Shown: positions 1-6,968, numbered from the stretch's first letter. The stretch: DNA of 21,495 nt from Coriobacteriaceae bacterium (GCA_004555335.1 SFII01000012.1:1-21495), one strand, 5' to 3'. The notes: generated from the sequence alone by a model not told the origin. Translations and numbers: made by a program.

Positions 1-1
1 C

Positions 2-436
2 GGTTGGATGATGGTGAATACCGGCAATAAGAGCGAGGCCATGATGGGCTATTCCACCCTGTACGGCGACACGGCAGGTGCCTTCGCCCCTATCGGCGGC
101 CTGTACAAGACAACCGTGTACGAAGTCGCCCGCGCCCGCAATGCGCAGGCGGAAGCCCAGGGCATGATCCCGCCCATCCCCGAGCATATCTTCACCAAGC
201 CCCCCAGCGCCGAGCTCGCCCCCGACCAGGAAGACGAAAAGAGCCTGGGAATCGACTACGCGTCCCTGGACCGCATCCTGATCGGCCATTTCGAGCGCGG
301 CATCGATGCCGCATCCCTGGCGAGCGAGGATTGCCCGCTCGAGGAAGTGGAGCGGGTGCTCGCCCGTGCGCACTCCTATGCCTTCAAGCGCGCGATGGAG
401 CCCCCGTACCCTGCGGCATCCTTCTACGGGGAATAG
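2..436 (+). CDS. nadE: NAD+ synthetase, C-terminal part (5' end outside window)
   Basis: This is the end of NAD+ synthetase, which converts nicotinic acid adenine dinucleotide to NAD+ using ATP and ammonia or glutamine-derived ammonia. The reading frame is open from the first base of the window, so the gene is cut at its 5' end; the ATG at position 8 is internal. About 145 residues remain. The diagnostic stretch is NTGNKSE followed by GYSTLYGD and GAFAPIGGLYKT, the conserved NadE synthetase-domain motif that binds deamido-NAD and ATP. The C-terminal segment FTKPPSAELAPDQEDE is also typical of the family. The missing N-terminus prevents telling a glutamine-dependent (amidase-fused) form from an ammonia-dependent one. 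The stop is at 434-436, followed by a long non-coding stretch, so it probably ends its transcription unit. Confidence 0.93.
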   Translation, partial: GWMMVNTGNKSEAMMGYSTLYGDTAGAFAPIGGLYKTTVYEVARARNAQAEAQGMIPPIPEHIFTKPPSAELAPDQEDEKSLGIDYASLDRILIGHFERGIDAASLASEDCPLEEVERVLARAHSYAFKRAMEPPYPAASFYGE

Positions 437-724
437 GCCTTCCGGCGGCTTTTAGGGGGTTGCGACCAGCGTTCCGTTGCGCTTCGTCGCCGCACGCCTA
501 AGGAGGCAGGGTCTGGCCGCGTGCCGGGCGCTTCGGCGCCCATAACGGCAAATATGGATTTTCGGGAAGCGGGTTTCTCGGGCCCGCTTCCTTGTTTCTG
601 CCCCGATGCGCGCGGCGGCGCATCCGCTTCCCACAGCCTGCAGGCGTGCCTTCGGGCCTTGGTAACGTCCCGATGACGGCTCGGTGAAATTAGGGAAGCA
701 GACCCCCGAAATCTTCGAAATTGC
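437..724. other. Non-coding stretch between nadE and the groES promoter
   Basis: No credible gene is present. The stretch holds two clear hairpins. One is at 526-541, a 6-bp GC stem capped by a TTCG tetraloop and without a T-run. The other is the terminator-like hairpin at 565-597. Minus-strand open frames across it have no ribosome binding site and no recognisable protein family, so I leave them out. Confidence 0.6.
565..597 (+). terminator. Probable rho-independent terminator after nadE
   Basis: A perfect 9-bp stem (GGAAGCGGG at 565-573 with CCCGCTTCC at 583-591) has a 9-nt loop and is followed by TTGTTT. It lies about 130 bases past the nadE stop, so it may end nadE read-through or isolate groES from upstream transcription. 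Confidence 0.55.
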
Positions 725-752
725 TTGTTTATGGCAGGGTCAGTGATATGAT
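725..752 (+). promoter_or_regulatory. Sigma-70-type promoter of groES-groEL
   Basis: A -35-like TTGTTT (725-730) is separated by 16 bases from a near-consensus -10 TATGAT (747-752). A start point near 759-760 would put the CIRCE operator just downstream, at the start of the transcript, which is the usual arrangement for HrcA control. The -35 box is weak. Confidence 0.6.
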
Positions 753-764
753 AGGACCCGTTGT

Positions 765-791
765 TTAGCACTCCAAATTACTGAGTGCTAG
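765..791 (+). promoter_or_regulatory. CIRCE operator (HrcA binding site), with an extra half-site
   Basis: TTAGCACTC at 765-773, a 9-base spacer, and GAGTGCTAG at 783-791 match the CIRCE inverted repeat (TTAGCACTC-N9-GAGTGCTAA) at 17 of 18 arm positions. Known biology: HrcA represses groES-groEL by binding here. Directly downstream, TAGCACTC (789-796) gives a third half-site that overlaps the right arm, forming the perfect 14-bp palindrome GAGTGCTAGCACTC at 783-796. hrcA is not in this window. Confidence 0.93.
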
Positions 792-854
792 CACTCTCAC
801 TTAGGTTTTATTAGGCAGCATGCTTGCAGCTGCATGAAAAAGAAAGGGTATGCT

Positions 855-1142
855 ATGAATCTGAAACCGTTGGGCGATCGCGTCATCATCAAGCAGGACG
901 ATGCAGAGCAGACCACCGCTTCCGGCCTGTACATTGCTCAGGAAACCAAGGAAAAGCCCTCCAGCGGCGTTGTCCTGGCAGTAGGCGAAGGCAAGGTATC
1001 CGACGCTGGCGAGCGTCTCCCCATGCCCGTTGCAGTTGGCGATCGCGTTGTTTACGGTAAGTTCGCTGGCCAGGAAATCGAAAACGAAGGCGAGAAGGTC
1101 GTTATCCTGCGCGCTGACGACATCATCGCAATCCAGGCTTAG
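855..1142 (+). CDS. groES: Co-chaperonin GroES (Hsp10)
   Basis: GroES forms the seven-subunit lid of the GroEL folding chamber in the cytoplasm. The protein is 95 residues, the usual length. It starts MNLKPLGDRVIIK, and the start at 855 is chosen because it matches this family N-terminus and is preceded at a 6-base spacing by AGAAAGGG (841-848); an in-frame ATG at 834 would add seven unlikely residues. The mobile loop that contacts GroEL lies around residues 16-36. It has the hydrophobic triplet LYI where many bacteria have IVL, which is a conservative variation. The C-terminal VVILRADDIIAIQA is typical. The gene is followed 45 bases later by groEL, so the two form one CIRCE-controlled operon. 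Confidence 0.97.
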   Translation: MNLKPLGDRVIIKQDDAEQTTASGLYIAQETKEKPSSGVVLAVGEGKVSDAGERLPMPVAVGDRVVYGKFAGQEIENEGEKVVILRADDIIAIQA

Positions 1143-1187
1143 TCACCGCTCATCACGTCTAATATCATTCGAAAGGATTAGATAAGC

Positions 1188-2843
1188 ATGGTCGCAAAGA
1201 ATATCAAGTTCGACACCGACGCACGCAGCGCACTGGCTGAGGGCGTCCACAAGCTGTCCAACGCAGTAAAGGTCACCCTTGGCCCCAAGGGTCGCTATGT
1301 TGCAATCGAAAAGCAGTATGGCGCACCCCTGGTCACCAACGACGGTGTTACCGTAGCTAAGGAAATCGAACTGGAGGACAAGGTCGAGAACATGGGCGCA
1401 CAGCTCATCCGCGAGGCCGCTGTCCGCACCAACGACGAAGCCGGTGACGGCACCACCACCGCAACCCTGCTGGCTGACGCAATCGTCACCGAGGGCATGC
1501 GCAACATCGCCGCAGGTTCCGACGCTCTGGGCATCCGCCGCGGCGTTCAGAAGGCAGTCGACGCTGTCGTGAAGACCATCCGCGAGAACGCTGTCGAGGT
1601 TTCCACCACCGAGCAGATCGCTAACGTCGGCACCATTTCCGCTGGCGACCCCGTAATCGGCAACTGCATCGCAGAGGCCATGGACCTGGTAGGCCGCGAC
1701 GGTGCTATCTCCGTCGAGGAATCCCAGACCTTCGGCATCGACCTGGCCCACGTAGAGGGCATGCAGTACACCCGCGGCTACATCAGCCCCTACATGGCAA
1801 CCGACATGGAGAAGATGGAAGCCGTTCTGGAAGATCCCTTCATCCTGCTGACCGACCAGAAGATCTCCTCCATCCAGGAAATGGTCGGCCTGCTCGAGCA
1901 GGTCATGAAGACCGGTCGTCCCCTGTTCATCGTCGCTGAAGACGTTGACGGCGAGGCTCTGGCAACCATCCTGCTGAACAAGCTGCGCGGCACCTTCAAT
2001 TGCGTCGCCATCAAGGCTCCCGGCTTCGGCGACCGCCGCAAGCGCATCCTGGAAGACATCGCTGCAGTTACCGGCGCACAGGTTCTGGACAAGGACTTCG
2101 GCCTGACCCCCGCAGACGCAACCCTGGAGATGCTGGGTACCGCGAAGACCATCAAGGTCACCAAGGACACCACCCTCATCGTCGACGGTGCCGGCGACAA
2201 GAAGGTCATCGAGGACCGCAAGGAAGTCATCCGCGCCGAACTCGAGCGCGCCGAGACCGACTTCGACCGTGACAAGCTGCAGGAGCGCCTGGCTAAGCTG
2301 ACCGGCGGTGTTGCAGTCATCAAGGTCGGCGCAGCAACCGAGGCCGAGCTGAAGGAAATGAAGTCCCGTATCGAGGACGCACTGCAGGCAACCCGTGCAG
2401 CAGTCGAAGAAGGCATCGTTGCCGGCGGTGGCGTTGCCCTGGTCGACGCTTCCAGCTGCCTGGACGACGTCGAGTGCAACGGCAAGGACGAGGAAATCGG
2501 CGTCGACATCGTTCGTCACGCCATCCTGGCCCCCATGCGCGTTATCGCCCAGAACTCCGGCTTCGAAGGCTCCGTTGTCGTCGAGAAGGTCCGCAACATG
2601 CCTATCGGCGAGGGCCTGAACTCCGGTACCGGCGAATACGGCAACATGATCGAGATGGGCGTCAACGACCCCGTCAAGGTTACCCGCGTCGCCCTGCAGT
2701 CCGCAGCTTCCGTAGCTACCCTGATCCTGATCACCGACTGCACCGTGAACGAATCCCCCGTTGAGGCCGACAAGGCCCGCATCGCCGCGGCAGCAGCCCA
2801 GGCAGCAGCCCAGGGCAATGGCGGCGGAATGGGTATGATGTAA
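1188..2843 (+). CDS. groEL: Chaperonin GroEL (Hsp60)
   Basis: GroEL is the ATP-driven barrel that folds non-native proteins together with GroES. The product is 551 residues, normal for the family. Nucleotide-binding motifs are in place: LGPKGR at 31-36, DGVTVAKEI at 52-60 and NDEAGDGTTTAT at 82-93. The C-terminus ends GGGMGMM, the flexible Gly/Met tail of canonical GroEL rather than the His-rich tail of actinobacterial GroEL1 paralogues. The start is preceded by GAAAGGA at 1171-1177. It is the second gene of the groES-groEL operon and is followed by a strong terminator. Codon use is strongly biased (CTG for Leu, GGC for Gly), as expected for high expression. That bias also leaves long stop-free frames on the opposite strand. 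Confidence 0.98.
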   Translation: MVAKNIKFDTDARSALAEGVHKLSNAVKVTLGPKGRYVAIEKQYGAPLVTNDGVTVAKEIELEDKVENMGAQLIREAAVRTNDEAGDGTTTATLLADAIVTEGMRNIAAGSDALGIRRGVQKAVDAVVKTIRENAVEVSTTEQIANVGTISAGDPVIGNCIAEAMDLVGRDGAISVEESQTFGIDLAHVEGMQYTRGYISPYMATDMEKMEAVLEDPFILLTDQKISSIQEMVGLLEQVMKTGRPLFIVAEDVDGEALATILLNKLRGTFNCVAIKAPGFGDRRKRILEDIAAVTGAQVLDKDFGLTPADATLEMLGTAKTIKVTKDTTLIVDGAGDKKVIEDRKEVIRAELERAETDFDRDKLQERLAKLTGGVAVIKVGAATEAELKEMKSRIEDALQATRAAVEEGIVAGGGVALVDASSCLDDVECNGKDEEIGVDIVRHAILAPMRVIAQNSGFEGSVVVEKVRNMPIGEGLNSGTGEYGNMIEMGVNDPVKVTRVALQSAASVATLILITDCTVNESPVEADKARIAAAAAQAAAQGNGGGMGMM

Positions 2844-2876
2844 TCAAACTTCCAAGGCAGATTACCCAGCCGTTTC

Positions 2877-2904
2877 AAGGGAGCCCTCCGGGGCTCCCTT
2901 TCTT
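2877..2904 (+). terminator. Rho-independent terminator of groES-groEL
   Basis: A perfect 10-bp stem (AAGGGAGCCC at 2877-2886 and GGGCTCCCTT at 2891-2900) has a 4-base TCCG loop and runs into a short T-rich tail. It lies 34 bases past the groEL stop. Confidence 0.88.
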
Positions 2905-2968
2905 CGTTATGAGGTGATCGTTTGGAGTATCCTTGCAGGGTGGAACACGGAGGAAGGGGATTGTCCGC

Positions 2969-3805
2969 ATGGAACTTATTCGCATCGAATCCTTGGAAGA
3001 CAGCCGCCTGGATGCCTATGCACGGCTCACCGAAGCCCAGTTACGCAACAGGCTCGAACCTGAAAAGGGCATCTTCATCGCGGAATCGCCGAAGGTGATC
3101 GACCGCGCCCTCGCTGCGGGAATGCAGCCGCTTTCCTTCCTAATGGAAGAGAAGTGGGTAGAAACCATGCGCCCGGTCGTCGAATCCTGTACAGGAGAAG
3201 ATGGCGGCAGTGTCCCCGTGTTCACCGGTGCAAGGGAAGTGCTCGAAGGTTTGACGGGCTTCACCCTCACACGGGGCGTGCTCTGCGCCATGAGGCGTCC
3301 CCAGCTGCCCGATCCAGCCGATCTGCTTGCGCAAGCACGCCGTGTCGCGGTGTTGGAGGGCATCGTGGACCATACGAACGTGGGTGCTATCTTCCGTTCG
3401 GCAGCCGCATTGGGGGTAGACGCCGTTTTGGTTACGCCCACCTGCTGCGATCCGCTCTACCGCAGGGCTGTGCGCGTTTCCATGGGCACGGTCTTCCAGG
3501 TACCCTGGACCCGTATCGGCCAGACCGTTCAGGATTGGCCCGAAGCGGGAATGCGTCTTCTGCATGAATGCGGGTTCAAGACGGCGGCATTCGCGCTGAC
3601 CGACCAATCGATCGGCTTGCGTGAATTGGAACGTATGGATTGCGAGAAGCTCGCCCTGGTCTTCGGGACGGAAGGGGACGGGCTTTCGCAAAGCACCATC
3701 GCCGCCTGCGATTACACGGTACGCATCCCCATGGCCCATGGGGTGGATTCGCTCAACGTGGCTGCGGCAAGCGCGGTCGCCTTCTATGCCGTGGTGGGGG
3801 AATAG
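2969..3805 (+). CDS. SpoU/TrmH-family RNA 2'-O-methyltransferase
   Basis: This is a SPOUT-class enzyme that uses S-adenosylmethionine to methylate a ribose 2'-OH in tRNA or rRNA. The protein is 278 residues. The N-terminal part (about 1-110) looks like the substrate-binding domain that precedes the SpoU fold, with FIAESPKVIDRAL typical of that region. The catalytic domain shows motif 1 (DHTNVGAIFRSA, with N137 and R143), motif 2 (VFGTEGDGLS, 231-240) and motif 3 (IPMAHGVDSLNVAAASAV, 253-270), which together build the trefoil knot. The start at 2969 is chosen for the AGGAAGGGG site at 2951-2959; an in-frame TTG at 2933 lacks one. The RNA target (rRNA or tRNA) cannot be read from sequence, so no symbol is given. 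It is probably monocistronic. Confidence 0.88.
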   Translation: MELIRIESLEDSRLDAYARLTEAQLRNRLEPEKGIFIAESPKVIDRALAAGMQPLSFLMEEKWVETMRPVVESCTGEDGGSVPVFTGAREVLEGLTGFTLTRGVLCAMRRPQLPDPADLLAQARRVAVLEGIVDHTNVGAIFRSAAALGVDAVLVTPTCCDPLYRRAVRVSMGTVFQVPWTRIGQTVQDWPEAGMRLLHECGFKTAAFALTDQSIGLRELERMDCEKLALVFGTEGDGLSQSTIAACDYTVRIPMAHGVDSLNVAAASAVAFYAVVGE

Positions 3806-3988
3806 GGCTTGTGAAAGCCTGCCGAGGCCTCCGAGCACATGCCGTATCCGCTTGATGCCGACGCCCGTTCAGGGACGATCCGCTCTGTTCCCCTGCCTGC
3901 CTTAGGGCGCCTCCCGCTTTGTTTCCAGGGCGGCCTGGGAAAACGCAAGCCCATGCAGGATACGTATCGGGCAACAGCGAAACCCAAC

Positions 3989-4020
3989 GAAAAAGGCCAG
4001 ACGGAAGATTCGTCTGGCCT
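3989..4020 (-). terminator. Rho-independent terminator of tRNA-Lys
   Basis: A perfect 10-bp stem (3994-4003 with 4011-4020) has a 7-base loop. Read on the minus strand it is followed by a run of T (the A-run at 3990-3994 on the plus strand). It sits 13 bases past the tRNA 3' end. On the plus strand there is no T-tract, so it serves the tRNA. Confidence 0.88.
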
Positions 4021-4033
4021 GTTACCCCAAGGG

Positions 4034-4109
4034 TGGTGGGCCGTGCGAGGCTCGAACTCGCGACCTTAGGATTAAAAGTCCTCTGCTCTGCCAACTGAGC
4101 TAACGGCCC
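4034..4109 (-). tRNA. tRNA-Lys (anticodon TTT), CCA encoded
   Basis: Read on the minus strand this is a 76-base cloverleaf. The 5' acceptor strand GGGCCGT pairs fully with ACGGCCC; a discriminator A and an encoded CCA follow (4037 and 4034-4036). The D arm is GCTC-AGTTGGCA-GAGC. The anticodon loop CTTTTAA places TTT at 4076-4074. The T arm contains GTTCGAG. The top anticodon-stem pair (27-43) appears to be a G-A mismatch. The gene has its own promoter upstream and a strong terminator downstream, so it is monocistronic. Confidence 0.97.
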
Positions 4110-4139
4110 ATACGGATGCGAAGACCCGCATACTGATGC

Positions 4140-4168
4140 ATTCTATCTTGACCAGCGTTGATGGTCAA
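4140..4168 (-). promoter_or_regulatory. Promoter of tRNA-Lys
   Basis: On the minus strand, TTGACC (4168-4163) is followed after exactly 17 bases by TAGAAT (4145-4140). Both boxes are within one base of the sigma-70 consensus. The implied start lies about 25 bases before the mature tRNA 5' end. The -35 box forms one arm of an inverted repeat described in the findings. Confidence 0.8.
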
Positions 4169-4189
4169 TAAAAACACAAGGAGAGAGGT

Positions 4190-4324
4190 TCCGCCCAAGG
4201 TTTCCTTGCGCACGGCAATGCAAGCAGCAGCCCTTGGGGCTTGGCGTCTCGGTAGCAGTGGGACCGCCCGATAGACGGCTGCATAGATTATCATACGGTT
4301 TCGGAACAACAGAAAGGGGAGGTC
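4190..4324 (+). promoter_or_regulatory. Possible T-box-like leader of aroK
   Basis: The untranslated stretch before aroK contains TGGGACC-GC at 4259-4267, close to the T-box core (TGGNACCGC). It is bracketed by GCAG (4255-4258) and CTGC (4279-4282), with an inner GCC/GGC pairing, which is the shape of a T-box antiterminator or antisequestrator with its 7-base bulge. The same bases can instead pair with the ribosome binding site: GACC (4262-4265) with GGTC (4321-4324), and CCC (4267-4269) with GGG (4317-4319). This would be a plausible on/off switch for translation. I cannot identify a specifier codon or a standard Stem I. The variable base G would need a discriminator C or U, which is unusual. 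Confidence 0.38.
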
Positions 4325-4329
4325 GTCCA

Positions 4330-4875
4330 ATGGCAAATCGGCCGAATTCATACGTGTTGGAAAAGCCGGTATACCTCATCGGGTTCATGGGGGCTGGCAA
4401 AAGCAGCATCGGCAGGTACCTTTCGAGGAAATACGGCTTCGTGTTGGTCGATGCGGACAGCTATCTCGAAGAGCAGGAAGGGGTCAAGATCTCCCAGATC
4501 TTCGCCGAGCAGGGCGAAGAGCGCTTCCGTGACCTGGAGACCCATTATTTGGCAGAGCTTTCCAAGACGCCCCAGATCATCAGCACCGGTGGCGGTGTGG
4601 TGAAGCGTGCGGAAAACAGGGCCTTCATGAAGGAGCACGGTTTCGTCATCTATCTGAGCGTAACCGCTGAAGCGGCGGCGGCGCGCATACGCGATACCAG
4701 CACCCGACCGCTGTTCAAGGACCTGGAGACCGCCAAGGCAACGATCGCCGAACGCGCCCCTTGGTACGAAGATGCCGCAAGCGCCATCGTCGATACCGTG
4801 GGCTTGAGCGTGAAGCAGATTTCTGCAGAGGTATTTCGCCTATTAACCGAACATCAGCTTATCTCTCATGTATAA
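4330..4875 (+). CDS. aroK: Shikimate kinase
   Basis: Shikimate kinase phosphorylates shikimate to shikimate-3-phosphate with ATP, the fifth step towards chorismate and aromatic amino acids. The protein is 181 residues, normal for the family. The Walker A loop GFMGAGKSS is at 18-26. DAD at 41-43 binds magnesium and shikimate. FRDLE (R67) and GGG (87-89) form the shikimate pocket, and TRPLF (R126) is the lid arginine. The start at 4330 is chosen for the strong AAAGGGGAGG site at 4313-4322; the open frame extends upstream to 4234 but without a binding site. No other shikimate genes are adjacent, so it is a detached aro gene. It is transcribed away from tRNA-Lys and may be controlled by the T-box-like leader. 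Confidence 0.93.
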   Translation: MANRPNSYVLEKPVYLIGFMGAGKSSIGRYLSRKYGFVLVDADSYLEEQEGVKISQIFAEQGEERFRDLETHYLAELSKTPQIISTGGGVVKRAENRAFMKEHGFVIYLSVTAEAAAARIRDTSTRPLFKDLETAKATIAERAPWYEDAASAIVDTVGLSVKQISAEVFRLLTEHQLISHV

Positions 4876-4951
4876 TCAACATGTTTGGGGAGAGAGTGAA
4901 AGCTCCTCAGAAGCTTAGATGTGGATGTTGCGTGGCAGCACCTATTCAATC

Positions 4952-4981
4952 TTGTGCGCTTTCTGGGACTTTTGCTAAAAT
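4952..4981 (+). promoter_or_regulatory. Candidate promoter of the infA-rpmJ-rplQ block
   Basis: TTGTGC (4952-4957), an 18-base gap, and an extended -10 (TG at 4973-4974, then TAAAAT at 4976-4981) lie about 43 bases before the infA start. The -10 is strong and the -35 is weak. Confidence 0.5.
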
Positions 4982-5023
4982 CTCCAGTTGCCGTTAAAGC
5001 TATTTTGCATGGAGGGAATTCTG

Positions 5024-5242
5024 TTGGCGAAGGAAGATGTCATCGAGCTTGATGGTACCGTTCTGGAAGCCCTGCCGAACGCAATGTTCAAGGTAGAGCT
5101 TGAAAACGGCCACAAGATTCTGGCTCATATTTCTGGCAAGATGCGTATGCACTACATCAAGATCCTGCCTGGAGATAAGGTGACCGTCGAGCTTTCCGTA
5201 TACGACTTGGAGCGCGGTAGGATTACCTACAGGTTCAAGTAG
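5024..5242 (+). CDS. infA: Translation initiation factor IF-1
   Basis: IF-1 binds the ribosomal A site on the 30S subunit during initiation. The protein is exactly 72 residues, the universal bacterial length, and is a single OB-fold (S1-type). It reads MAKEDVIELDGTV, then MFKVELENGH, HISGKMR and VELSVYDLERGRITYR, all family signatures. The start is TTG at 5024, chosen because it gives the conserved MAKED N-terminus and follows GGAGGG (5011-5016) by 7 bases; the frame extends upstream to 4988 without support. rpmJ follows after a 165-base gap. Confidence 0.96.
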   Translation: MAKEDVIELDGTVLEALPNAMFKVELENGHKILAHISGKMRMHYIKILPGDKVTVELSVYDLERGRITYRFK

Positions 5243-5407
5243 CAAACGCAATAAACGTCCATTATGTGTCACGTATGGTTCATGCGCGGCACATAGTCGT
5301 GCGTTAACGGTGAAATGTGCAAAGCCGCTGCACAAAAAACATTGGTTTAATCACCTGCGGCTGGGTGTGGATATAGAGAAGGAACACATACCGAAAGGAA
5401 GATTGAT

Positions 5408-5521
5408 ATGAAGGTACGTCCTTCGGTTAAGAAAATGTGCGACAAGTGCAAGATCATCCGACGCCATGGCAAGGTGCTCGTAATCTGCGAGAACCCCCGC
5501 CACAAGCAGCGTCAGGGCTAG
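5408..5521 (+). CDS. rpmJ: Ribosomal protein L36 (bL36), zinc-ribbon form
   Basis: This is a 37-residue large-subunit protein, short enough to be missed by an ordinary gene caller. It begins MKVRPSVKKMCDKCK and ends NPRHKQRQG. It keeps the C-x2-C-x12-C-x4-H zinc ribbon (C11, C14, C27, H32), so it is the zinc-binding C+ type rather than the zinc-free paralogue made under zinc starvation. GAAAGGAAG (5393-5401) precedes the start at a 6-base spacing. It lies between infA and rpsM, the standard position in this ribosomal cluster. Confidence 0.95.
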   Translation: MKVRPSVKKMCDKCKIIRRHGKVLVICENPRHKQRQG

Positions 5522-5539
5522 AGAAAGAGGAAGCTTAGC

Positions 5540-5908
5540 ATGGCACGTTTGTTTGGTGTCGACCTCCCTCGCGACAAGCGCATTGAGATCGGCTTGACCT
5601 ACATTTACGGCATTGGACTGACCACGTCCAAGAAGATCCTGGCAGAAACCGGCGTGGACCCCGACGTACACGTCAGGGACCTGACCGAAGACGATCTGTC
5701 CAAGCTGCGTAACTACATCGGTGAAAACCTCACCGTCGAAGGCGATAAGCATCGCGAGGTTTCCCAGAACGTAAAGCGTCTGATGGAAATCGGTTGCTAT
5801 CGCGGCCTGCGTCATCGTAAGGGCCTGCCCGTTCGCGGTCAGCGCACCCATACCAACGCACGCACCCGCAAGGGACCCAGGAAGCAAATCGGCGGAAAGA
5901 AGAAGTAG
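5540..5908 (+). CDS. rpsM: Ribosomal protein S13 (uS13)
   Basis: S13 sits in the 30S head and contacts both the P-site tRNA and the large subunit. The product is 122 residues, normal length. It begins MARLFGVDLPRDKRIEIGLTYI and carries the helix-two-turns-helix segment YGIGLTTSKKIL. The C-terminal GLPVRGQRTHTNARTRKG and the lysine-rich tail that reaches the P site are typical. AGAGGAAG at 5526-5533 is the binding site, 18 bases after the rpmJ stop. The neighbouring rpsK starts 8 bases after its stop, so the genes are co-transcribed. Confidence 0.97.
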   Translation: MARLFGVDLPRDKRIEIGLTYIYGIGLTTSKKILAETGVDPDVHVRDLTEDDLSKLRNYIGENLTVEGDKHREVSQNVKRLMEIGCYRGLRHRKGLPVRGQRTHTNARTRKGPRKQIGGKKK

Positions 5909-5916
5909 GTAACTAA

Positions 5917-6315
5917 GTGGCTCAGAAGAAGAACGTGCGCGCCCGCCTGAAGCGTTCCGAAAGGAAGAACATCGCTGTTGGCGCTGCACATATCAAGTCT
6001 ACGTTCAACAACACCATCGTCAGCATCACCGATCCTATGGGTAACGTGATCTCCTGGCAGTCTGCAGGCACCGTGGGATTCAAGGGCTCCCGTAAGTCCA
6101 CTCCCTTCGCTGCACAGATGGCTGCCGAGGCTGCTGCCAAGACCGCTATGGAACATGGTCTGAAGAAGGTTGCGGTTTATGTCAAGGGCCCCGGCTCCGG
6201 TCGCGAAACCGCTATCCGCTCCCTGCAGGCAGCAGGTCTGGAAGTTTCCAGCATTCAGGATTGTACGCCCATCCCGCACAACGGTTGCCGTCAGCGCAAG
6301 CGTCGTCGCGTCTAG
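5917..6315 (+). CDS. rpsK: Ribosomal protein S11 (uS11)
   Basis: S11 is on the 30S platform and helps shape the E site near the Shine-Dalgarno helix. It is 132 residues and starts with GTG at 5917, chosen for the conserved MAQKK N-terminus. The motif STFNNTIVSITD is the family signature, and the end CTPIPHNGCRQRKRRRV is the conserved basic C-terminus. The spacing to rpsM is only 8 bases, and the binding site (AAGTAGG) overlaps the rpsM stop, which suggests translational coupling. It is followed by rpsD. Confidence 0.97.
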   Translation: MAQKKNVRARLKRSERKNIAVGAAHIKSTFNNTIVSITDPMGNVISWQSAGTVGFKGSRKSTPFAAQMAAEAAAKTAMEHGLKKVAVYVKGPGSGRETAIRSLQAAGLEVSSIQDCTPIPHNGCRQRKRRRV

Positions 6316-6333
6316 TCGAAAGGATCGATACTA

Positions 6334-6930
6334 ATGGCAATCAATAGGACTCCGGTTCTTAAGCGCTGCCGCCAGCTCGGTCTCGACCCCGTTGTTCTGG
6401 GTTACAGCAGCTCCAAGACCTCTAAGCGTCAGCCCAAGCGTCGCCGCAAGGAATCCGAATACGGCATGCAGCTGCGCGAGAAGCAGAAGGCCAAGTTCAT
6501 CTACGGCGTTCTGGAAAAGCAGTTCCGCGGTTACTACAAGCGCGCCAAGTCCATGCAGGGCGTAACCGGCGACAACCTGATGCAGATCCTGGAATCCCGC
6601 ATCGACAACGTCGTCTTCCGCCTGGGCTTCGCCCGCACCCGCAAGGAAGCACGTCAGATCGTCACCCATGGCCACATCACCGTTAACGGTCATCGCGTTG
6701 ACATCCCCTCCCTGCGCGTACGTCCCGGCGACGTTGTTGCAGTTCATCCCAAGTCTCAGGAACTGCTGGTCATCAAGAGCGCCTTGGTCAGCAACGAGCG
6801 CTTCGAGGTTCCGGCATGGCTGGAAGTCGACATCGAGAAGCTGCAGGGCAATGTTCTCTCCCTGCCCACCCGTGATCAGATCGATCTGGACATCCGCGAA
6901 CAGCTGATCGTCGAACTTTACTCGAAGTAA
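6334..6930 (+). CDS. rpsD: Ribosomal protein S4 (uS4), zinc-free type
   Basis: S4 is a primary 16S rRNA binder that nucleates 30S assembly and, in many bacteria, represses its own operon. The product is 198 residues. Residues about 90-155 carry the S4 RNA-binding domain (RIDNVVFRLGFARTRKEARQ, then GHITVNGHRVDIPS). Only one cysteine (C12) is present, so the four-cysteine N-terminal zinc knuckle is missing and this is a C-minus S4. GAAAGGA at 6318-6324 precedes the start by 9 bases. It lies between rpsK and rpoA, the usual alpha-operon order. Confidence 0.96.
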   Translation: MAINRTPVLKRCRQLGLDPVVLGYSSSKTSKRQPKRRRKESEYGMQLREKQKAKFIYGVLEKQFRGYYKRAKSMQGVTGDNLMQILESRIDNVVFRLGFARTRKEARQIVTHGHITVNGHRVDIPSLRVRPGDVVAVHPKSQELLVIKSALVSNERFEVPAWLEVDIEKLQGNVLSLPTRDQIDLDIREQLIVELYSK

Positions 6931-6968
6931 TTATTATTCTTTGCGGCTTATAAGGAGGCTTTACTTAT

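Noticed and set aside
424..771. A minus-strand frame in the nadE-groES gap
   Set aside because: No ribosome binding site, a low-complexity basic product, and overlap with hairpins and the groES promoter.
1143..2519. A 458-codon open frame opposite groEL
   Set aside because: Composition is skewed to Asp, Gly, Val, Leu and Cys, as expected from the complement of a codon-biased gene. groEL on the plus strand is certain.
5316..5339. A terminator between infA and rpmJ
   Set aside because: TGTGCA/TGCACA forms a short hairpin, but it is followed by A residues on the plus strand, and on the minus strand the T-run comes before the stem rather than after it.
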